Below, in pieces: positions 5,619-10,921 of a DNA stretch of 10,921 nucleotides; positions within the stretch are counted from its first letter, which is position 1; each line of letters starts with the position of its first letter. The translations under genes were made by a program, and so were the position numbers. The DNA lies in NCBI GenBank assembly GCA_947455875.1, contig CANGSD010000015.1, positions 1-10,921 of the forward strand. The letters run 5' to 3'. The notes under the pieces were generated by a model, which was not told the origin of the DNA, did no database searches, and saw only the letters and a program-made list of their open reading frames with translations. The DNA comes from Comamonadaceae bacterium (GTDB taxonomy: Bacteria; Pseudomonadota; Gammaproteobacteria; Burkholderiales; Burkholderiaceae).

Positions 5619-8153
5619 ATGCAGCAAGCCGCCCCCCCGACCGAACCTAGCAAGCCCGCACCGGGCATGCCGTGGCTGAGCCGTTGGTGGCGGACCCAGC
5701 CGGCCAGCCGCCAGGATCGGTTCGCGGTGCTAGCGCCTCTGGCCGCCGTGCTCTTGTTCCTGGCGGCCATCGTCTCGGCCTTCACTTACCTGCGGATCGA
5801 AGAACAGGCGCGCGAGCTCGAGGCCGTCAAGCGCGATGTCGAATACGCGCAGCAACGTGTGCGCCTGCGGCTGCTCGAGCGCCAAGAGCAGCTGATGCGG
5901 ATTGCGCGCGATATCTCCAACAAGGAGGTCGACGCCGAGGAATTCATGGGGCGAGCCGAATCTCTGGTGGTGCAATACCCGGAGCTACAGGCCCTCTCCT
6001 GGATCGACGAGCGGCGCCGGGTCAAGGCCAGCTACCACACACCGGCCATGAGCTTCCAGCCGCGGCTCGCGGGCGAGGTGCTGCGCGTGGGCGAAACGGA
6101 AGCCATGTTCGGCCTGGCACGAGACCTGTTGCAGCCCGTGTACTCGCAACCGATCGCGGGCGGCCCCAACGGCGTGGTGCTGCAACTGCATGTGCCACTG
6201 GCAGACAAGGGGCGCTTTGGCGGCGTGATCCTGGGCGAGTACGCCATCGACAGCCTGCTGCGATACGCCGTACCGACCGAGGTGTCGGCCAAGTACGCGG
6301 TGGCCCTGCTCGATGGCAGCGGGCAAATGCTGGCCGGAACCGCAGTGGCGGCGCGCAACCCCGCCACCTCCCTGCTGTCCTGGCTGCCCACGCACTCCAA
6401 CGAGTACGAGGTGCCGGTCTCGCCGGTGGGCAACGGCCTGATCATTCGTGCGCAGGCCTATCGCACCTCGCAGGGCCTGATCGGTACCGGTCTGTTCTGG
6501 CTGGTGGGCACCTTGAGCGTGATGACCGCCTGGATGCTGATTGGCAACTGGCGTCACACGCGCCGCCGCCTGCAGGCGCAGCGCGCGCTGGTGGCCGAGA
6601 CCAATTTCCGCCGCGCAATGGAAAACTCCATGTTGACCGGCATGCGCGCACTGGACCTGCACGGACGCATCACCTACGTGAATCTGGCGTTCTGCCAGAT
6701 GACCGGCTGGAATGAGGCCGAACTGGTCGGCCGCGTGCCCCCCTTCCCCTACTGGCCAGACGAAGACCGCGACCTGCTCACCGCGCGGCTGGACGATGAA
6801 CTCAGTGGCCGCAGCACGCTGGGCGCCTTCCAGGTGCGGGTCAAGCGCAAGGACGGCAGCCTCTTTGACGCGCGCATGTATGTCTCGCGGCTGATTGACG
6901 CGACGGGCGAGCAGACGGGCTGGATGACGTCCATGACAGACATCACCGAACCGAACCGGATCCGCGATCAGTTGCTCGCATCGCACGAGCGCTTCACCAC
7001 TGTGCTGGAAGCGCTGGACGCCTCGGTGTCAGTCGCGCCCCTGGGCAGCGAGGAACTGCTGTTTGCCAACAAGTTGTACCGACAATGGTTCGGCACCCGC
7101 ACCGACGGCCACTTGCAGATGGTGACCCAGGGAGGCGTGCCGACGCCGGTGCGTAGCGAGGAAACCCACGACGCGGTCGATGCCTTTGTCGGTCTGCCTA
7201 TGGGCCCTATCGAATCGAGCCTCTCGGGCAATGCCGAGATCTTCGTACCCGAATTGGGCAAGTGGCTGGAAGTTCGATCGCGTTACCTCAGTTGGGTGGA
7301 CGGGCGTCTGGCGCAAATGGTGATCGCCACCGACATCACGGCCCGACGCAAGGCCGAAGAACAGGCCGCTGCGCAGGCCGAACGCGCGCAATCGGCCAGC
7401 CGCCTGATCACGATGGGAGAGATGGCCTCCAGCGTGGCGCACGAGTTAAACCAGCCGCTGACGGCGATCAACAACTACTGCAACGGCCTGGTCTCGCGGA
7501 TCCGCGGACAACAGATTAACGAGCCGGACCTGCTGGCCGCACTGGAGAAGACCGCGCGCCAGGCCCAACGCGCGGGGCAGATCATTCAGCGCATACGCTC
7601 CTTCGTGAAACGCAGCGAACCCAATCGCACCCTGGCGGACATCACACCCATGGTGACCGAGGCGGTGGAACTGGTGGAGATCGAATTGCGCCGTCGCAAT
7701 GTGCGCCTGGCCCACTACGTCGCGGCACGACTGCCCACGCTGATGGTCGACCCGATCTTGATTGAGCAGGTGTTGGTGAACCTGCTGAAAAACGCCGCCG
7801 AGTCGATCGACATGGCACAGCGTCCGGCGGCGATGCGCAACATCGAATTGCGGGTCGGTCCCAAGCGGGTAGGCGATCAAGATGTCGTGGAATTCTCGGT
7901 GCGTGACACCGGACGCGGGCTTGCGCCGGAAGTGATGGAGCGCCTCTATGAGGCCTTCTTCTCCACCAAGGCCGAAGGCATGGGGATCGGCCTGAACCTG
8001 TGTCGCACGATCGTCGAATCGCACCAGGGCAGGATGCAGGCAGAGAACATCTACAATGGCGCCCACGTGGCCGGGTGCCTGTTTTCATTCTGGATCCCCG
8101 TCGCCCACACGGACAGCAGTACAAGCCATAACAAAGCCGGGGTGACAGCATGA
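5619..8153 (+). CDS. Membrane-bound PAS sensor histidine kinase (FixL/DctB-like class)
   Basis: An 844-residue hybrid-free sensor kinase. Seen: a short Pro-rich cytoplasmic start; a transmembrane helix at about 36-56; an extracytoplasmic segment at about 60-285, beginning with a long charged helix and possibly a Cache/PDC-like sensor; a second transmembrane helix at about 288-308; PAS domain 1 (about 330-445, ending MTDITEP); PAS domain 2 (about 455-575, ending ATDITARRKAEE); and a dimerisation helix with phospho-acceptor H608 in SSVAHELNQPL. The ATPase domain has N725 (NLLKNAAES), D763 (VRDTGRG), FFSTK and GMGIGL. The last residues overlap the response regulator gene as ATGA, so the two form one operon. 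An in-frame TAG at 5610-5612 rules out a longer N-terminus. No Shine-Dalgarno precedes the ATG; M17 (5667) is an alternative start. The signal sensed cannot be read from sequence, and heme binding is not evident. Confidence 0.93.
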   Translation: MQQAAPPTEPSKPAPGMPWLSRWWRTQPASRQDRFAVLAPLAAVLLFLAAIVSAFTYLRIEEQARELEAVKRDVEYAQQRVRLRLLERQEQLMRIARDISNKEVDAEEFMGRAESLVVQYPELQALSWIDERRRVKASYHTPAMSFQPRLAGEVLRVGETEAMFGLARDLLQPVYSQPIAGGPNGVVLQLHVPLADKGRFGGVILGEYAIDSLLRYAVPTEVSAKYAVALLDGSGQMLAGTAVAARNPATSLLSWLPTHSNEYEVPVSPVGNGLIIRAQAYRTSQGLIGTGLFWLVGTLSVMTAWMLIGNWRHTRRRLQAQRALVAETNFRRAMENSMLTGMRALDLHGRITYVNLAFCQMTGWNEAELVGRVPPFPYWPDEDRDLLTARLDDELSGRSTLGAFQVRVKRKDGSLFDARMYVSRLIDATGEQTGWMTSMTDITEPNRIRDQLLASHERFTTVLEALDASVSVAPLGSEELLFANKLYRQWFGTRTDGHLQMVTQGGVPTPVRSEETHDAVDAFVGLPMGPIESSLSGNAEIFVPELGKWLEVRSRYLSWVDGRLAQMVIATDITARRKAEEQAAAQAERAQSASRLITMGEMASSVAHELNQPLTAINNYCNGLVSRIRGQQINEPDLLAALEKTARQAQRAGQIIQRIRSFVKRSEPNRTLADITPMVTEAVELVEIELRRRNVRLAHYVAARLPTLMVDPILIEQVLVNLLKNAAESIDMAQRPAAMRNIELRVGPKRVGDQDVVEFSVRDTGRGLAPEVMERLYEAFFSTKAEGMGIGLNLCRTIVESHQGRMQAENIYNGAHVAGCLFSFWIPVAHTDSSTSHNKAGVTA

Positions 8154-8776
8154 GCCTTATTCCCAAACGAGGCACGGTCTATGTCGTCGACGACGACGAA
8201 GCCGTCCGCGATTCTGTGCAATGGCTCCTGGAGGGCAAGGACTACCGGGTCCGCTGCTTCGATTCCGCCGAATCCTTCCTTTCCCGCTACGACCCGCGCG
8301 AGGTGGCCTGCCTGATCGTCGACATCCGCATGGGTGGCATGACCGGCCTGGAACTGCAAGACCGCCTCCTTGAACGCCGCTCGCCCTTGCCGATCGTCTT
8401 CATCACCGGCCATGGCGACGTCCCCATGGCGGTCAACACCATGAAAAAGGGCGCCCTGGATTTCATCCAGAAGCCGTTCAAGGAAGACGAACTCCTGAAC
8501 CTGGTCGAGCGGATGCTCGAACACGCCAAGAGCGCCTTCGCCGAATACCAAAGTGCTGCCAGCCGCGACGCATTGCTCGCCAAGCTGACCTCGCGCGAGG
8601 CCCAGGTGCTCGAGCGCATCGTCGCCGGCCGCCTGAACAAGCAGATCGCCGACGACCTGGGCATCAGCATCAAGACCGTGGAGGCGCATCGCGCCAACAT
8701 CATGGAAAAACTCAACGCCAACACCGTGGCCGATCTGCTCAAGATCGCGCTAGGCCAGGCGACCGCCAAGGCCTGA
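8150..8776 (+). CDS. FixJ/NarL-type response regulator, receiver plus LuxR HTH
   Basis: A 208-residue two-domain transcription regulator and the partner of the kinase immediately upstream. The receiver (about 8-125) has the acidic pocket D14-D16, phospho-acceptor D58 in LIVDIRM, T86 in FITGHGD and K108 in QKPF; these, with the GALDFIQKPF segment, are typical of the FixJ subgroup. The C-terminal LuxR-type helix-turn-helix (about 146-188) contains LTSREAQVL, the NKQIADDLGIS helix pair and the KTVEAHRANIMEKL recognition segment. The gene starts inside the kinase stop (ATGA) with GGGG (8139-8142) seven bases upstream, so translation is probably coupled. Targets are unknown; the divergently placed aceE operon and its own promoter are the first candidates. 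An intrinsic terminator follows 35 bases after the stop. Confidence 0.95.
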   Translation: MSLIPKRGTVYVVDDDEAVRDSVQWLLEGKDYRVRCFDSAESFLSRYDPREVACLIVDIRMGGMTGLELQDRLLERRSPLPIVFITGHGDVPMAVNTMKKGALDFIQKPFKEDELLNLVERMLEHAKSAFAEYQSAASRDALLAKLTSREAQVLERIVAGRLNKQIADDLGISIKTVEAHRANIMEKLNANTVADLLKIALGQATAKA

Positions 8777-8811
8777 GACACGCCACTCGCGCCTACCCTG
8801 CCCTACCCCCC

Positions 8812-8845
8812 TCGCCCGCATCTGCATGTTGCGGGCGACTTTTTT
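8812..8845 (+). terminator. Intrinsic terminator after the response regulator gene
   Basis: A perfect 9-bp GC-rich stem (TCGCCCGCA at 8812-8820 with TGCGGGCGA at 8830-8838) has a 9-base loop and is followed after one base by six T residues (8840-8845). This is a standard rho-independent terminator for the two-component operon. The T-run is immediately followed by the GGGAA that probably serves folD translation, so it could equally act as a conditional attenuator for folD. Confidence 0.85.
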
Positions 8846-8860
8846 GGGAACGCCACGACC

Positions 8861-9712
8861 ATGACCGCCCAACTGATTGACGGCAACGCCCTTTCCAAGA
8901 AGATCCGCTCGGAGGTGGCCCACCGCACCGCCACCCTCAAGGCACGAGGTATCCAGCCCGCGCTGTCCATCATCCTGGTGGGCGAGGATCCGGCCAGCCA
9001 GGTCTACACCCGCCACAAGGTCAACGACAGCGCCGAGACGGGTCTGATCGCGACGCTCGAGCGCTATCCGGCCACGATGTCCCAAGACGAACTCCTGGCC
9101 CGCATCCGCACCCTCAACGCCGACCCGCAGGTGCACGGCATCCTGGTGCAACTGCCTTTGCCGGCACACCTGGACACCAAGCGGGTGATCGAGACGATCG
9201 CACCCGCGAAGGACGTCGACGGCTTCCACGTCGCCAGCGCCGGGGCGCTGATGGTCGGCCAGCCAGGCTTTTGGCCCTGCACACCCTATGGTTGCATGAA
9301 GATGCTCGAGTCGATCGGCTACGACCTGCGAGGCAAGCACGCCGTCGTGATTGGGCGCAGCAACATCGTGGGCAAGCCCATGGCCCTGATGCTGCTGCAG
9401 GCGAATGCCACGGTCACCATCTGCCACAGCGGCACACAAGATCTGGCGGCCCTCACCCGCCAGGCCGATGTGGTGGTGGCCGCGGTCGGCAAGCGCCATG
9501 TACTCACCGCCGACATGGTCAAACCCGGCGCGGTGGTGATCGACGTGGGCATGAACCGCGATGACGCCGGCAAGCTGTGCGGCGACGTGGATTTCGAAGG
9601 CGTTCGCGCCGTGGCCGGCTGGATCACGCCCGTGCCCGGCGGCGTGGGGCCCATGACCCGCGCCATGCTGCTGGTGAACACCCTCGAGGCGGCCGAGCGC
9701 GCCAGCGCCTGA
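8861..9712 (+). CDS. folD: Bifunctional methylenetetrahydrofolate dehydrogenase / methenyltetrahydrofolate cyclohydrolase
   Basis: This cytoplasmic enzyme interconverts 5,10-methylene-, 5,10-methenyl- and 10-formyl-tetrahydrofolate with NADP(H), supplying one-carbon units for purines and formyl-Met-tRNA. Its 283 residues match the family length. Seen: the substrate-site motif SQVYTRHK with Y49 and catalytic K53; the VQLPLP block (96-101); KDVDGFH (117-123); the nucleotide-binding Rossmann motif GRSNIVGKP (165-173); and the C-terminal signature [14 protein letters not shown] (257-270). ATG 8861 follows GGGAA by 10 bases. The gene sits 16 bases after a terminator T-run, and I see no obvious promoter between the response regulator and folD. 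Its promoter may lie inside the regulator gene, or it may depend on readthrough. Confidence 0.97.
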   Translation: MTAQLIDGNALSKKIRSEVAHRTATLKARGIQPALSIILVGEDPASQVYTRHKVNDSAETGLIATLERYPATMSQDELLARIRTLNADPQVHGILVQLPLPAHLDTKRVIETIAPAKDVDGFHVASAGALMVGQPGFWPCTPYGCMKMLESIGYDLRGKHAVVIGRSNIVGKPMALMLLQANATVTICHSGTQDLAALTRQADVVVAAVGKRHVLTADMVKPGAVVIDVGMNRDDAGKLCGDVDFEGVRAVAGWITPVPGGVGPMTRAMLLVNTLEAAERASA

Positions 9713-9718
9713 GGCCTA

Positions 9719-9778
9719 TTGCGCCGATTCGGGCGAAGTGATGCCCTGACCCGCTTGCGGGCGATCCGCTCGGCGCAA
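9719..9778 (+). repeat. Inverted repeat enclosing the folD-prlC intergenic region
   Basis: Perfect 9-base arms (TTGCGCCGA at 9719-9727 and TCGGCGCAA at 9770-9778) enclose 42 bases that contain a further small hairpin (CCCG-CTTG-CGGG at 9750-9761). Nearly the whole gap can fold into one branched structure ending 10 bases before the prlC start. There is no T-tract on either strand after the outer stem, so it does not look like a normal intrinsic terminator. It may be an mRNA stability or translation-control element. Confidence 0.5.
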
Positions 9779-9788
9779 AATCAGGGGT

Positions 9789-10921
9789 ATGAGCAATCCC
9801 CTTCTCGATTTCACCGACCTGCCCCTGTTTGACCGGATTCGCGCCGAGCATGTGGCGCCCGCCGTCGACGCCCTTCTGACCGAGTGCGAACAGGCCCTAG
9901 AGACCGCCGTCGCCCCCGGCTTCCCAGCCCAGTGGCAGGCCCTGGCCGCCACGCTGGACACCGCCACCGAGAAGCTCGGCCGGGCCTGGGGCGCGGTGAG
10001 TCACCTCAATGGCGTGGCCGATACCCCCGAGCTGCGCGCTGCCTACAACGAGGCCCTGCCGCGCGTGACCGAGTTCTGGACACGTCTGGGTAGCGACGAG
10101 CGCCTGTACGCCAAGTACAAGGCCATCGACGCCCAGCAGCTCAATCCCGCCCAGCGCCAGGCCCATCAAAACGCCATCCGTAACTTCGTGCTCGGAGGCG
10201 CCGAGTTATCCGGGCCCGCCAAGGTGCGCTATGCCCAGATCCAGGAGCGCCAGGCCGAACTGGGACAGAAGTTCAGCGAGAACACGCTGGACGCGACCGA
10301 TGCCTACGCGGAATACGTCGACGCGGCGGAACTTGCCGGCGTTCCCGACGACGTGCTGCAATCCACCCGCGCCGCCGCTCAGGCCGAGGGACGCGAGGGC
10401 CACAAGCTCACGCTCAAGATGCCCTGCTACCTGCCGGTCATGCAGTTCGCCCACAGCAGTGCGCTGCGCCAGCGCCTGTACCGCGCGTATGTGACCCGCG
10501 CCAGCGACCAGGCACCCGAGACGGGCCGCCAGTTCGACAACAGCGCGCTGATCTCGGAGATCCTCGCGCTGCGTCGCGAAGAAGCGCAGCTTCTGGGTTT
10601 TCGCAATTTCGGCGAAGTCTCGCTGGTGCCCAAGATGGCTGACTCGCCCGATCAAGTCGTGGCCTTCCTGCGCGAGCTCGCGGTCAAGGCGCGTCCCTAT
10701 GCCGAGAAAGACGTCGCCGATATGCGCGCGTTTGCCCGCTCCGATCTGGGCCTACAAGATCCGCAGTCCTGGGACTGGCCCTACATCGGCGAAAAGCTCA
10801 AAGAGGCGCGTTACGCATTCAGCGAGCAGGAGGTCAAACCGTATTTCACGGCGCCCAAGGTGCTGGCGGGCCTGTTCAAGATCGTGGAGACGCTGTTTGA
10901 AGTGGCCATCCGGCCCGATCA
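9789..10921 (+). CDS. prlC: Oligopeptidase A, M3 family zinc metallopeptidase, partial
   Basis: The first 377 codons are present and the 3' end is cut by the window edge. The M3A peptidases (oligopeptidase A, dipeptidyl carboxypeptidase, thimet type) are cytoplasmic zinc enzymes of about 680 residues that degrade short peptides, including those released by ATP-dependent proteases. The N-terminus (MSNPLLDFTDLPLFDRIRAEHV) follows the usual PrlC pattern, and the helical N-terminal region with NFVLGGAEL, the KFSENTLDAT stretch and NSALISEILALRREEAQLLG are characteristic. The catalytic HExxH is expected near residue 470, outside the window, so activity cannot be checked. AGGGG sits only one base before the ATG, a poorly spaced ribosome site. 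It probably shares a transcript with folD, 76 bases upstream. Dipeptidyl carboxypeptidase (dcp) is the main alternative, but the N-terminus favours PrlC. Confidence 0.9.
   Translation, partial: MSNPLLDFTDLPLFDRIRAEHVAPAVDALLTECEQALETAVAPGFPAQWQALAATLDTATEKLGRAWGAVSHLNGVADTPELRAAYNEALPRVTEFWTRLGSDERLYAKYKAIDAQQLNPAQRQAHQNAIRNFVLGGAELSGPAKVRYAQIQERQAELGQKFSENTLDATDAYAEYVDAAELAGVPDDVLQSTRAAAQAEGREGHKLTLKMPCYLPVMQFAHSSALRQRLYRAYVTRASDQAPETGRQFDNSALISEILALRREEAQLLGFRNFGEVSLVPKMADSPDQVVAFLRELAVKARPYAEKDVADMRAFARSDLGLQDPQSWDWPYIGEKLKEARYAFSEQEVKPYFTAPKVLAGLFKIVETLFEVAIRPD

Noticed and set aside
5672..6715. A 347-codon plus-strand open frame in another frame within the kinase gene
   Set aside because: It is very rich in Ala, Arg, Gly and Pro, typical of an out-of-frame reading of GC-rich coding DNA. 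The kinase frame carries all recognised domains.
5985..6986. A 333-codon open frame on the minus strand inside the sensor kinase gene
   Set aside because: It is an antisense shadow of a well-supported kinase reading frame; no recognisable motifs and no independent start signals.

Overview
The window reads as a chromosomal segment of a GC-rich betaproteobacterium, most likely a Burkholderiales member of the Comamonadaceae type. The basis is protein character, strong GC preference at third codon positions, and the order [pyruvate dehydrogenase genes]<->[PAS kinase/FixJ-like regulator]-folD-prlC. The genus is not resolved. No mobile element, phage gene, tRNA, rRNA or CRISPR array was seen.

Left half (1-5425, minus strand): the pyruvate dehydrogenase (PDH) operon, transcribed right to left as aceE (homodimeric E1), aceF (E2), a proteasome-fold gene, and lpdA (E3, cut by the window edge). 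E1, E2 and E3 together convert pyruvate, CoA and NAD+ to acetyl-CoA, CO2 and NADH. The E3 carries its own N-terminal lipoyl domain, closely similar to the one in AceF. The third gene encodes a 197-residue Ntn-hydrolase that matches the betaproteobacterial proteasome homolog (BPH), with a complete proteasome-type active site. It overlaps aceF by GTGA and lpdA by ATGA, so it is locked translationally into the PDH operon. This is the most interesting feature of the window.

Centre (5426-5618): a 193-bp divergent intergenic region with a local AT-rich island in a GC-rich background and two short inverted repeats. It must hold control signals for the PDH operon on the minus strand and the two-component operon on the plus strand.

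Right half (5619-10921, plus strand): a membrane-bound PAS histidine kinase overlaps its FixJ/NarL-type response regulator by ATGA. A clear intrinsic terminator follows and directly abuts the ribosome-binding region of folD (methylenetetrahydrofolate dehydrogenase/cyclohydrolase). Next come a short, structured intergenic stretch and the first 377 codons of an M3-family oligopeptidase (prlC), cut by the right edge.

Divergent placement of the two-component system against aceE makes control of PDH or central carbon flux a reasonable hypothesis, but nothing in the sequence proves it.
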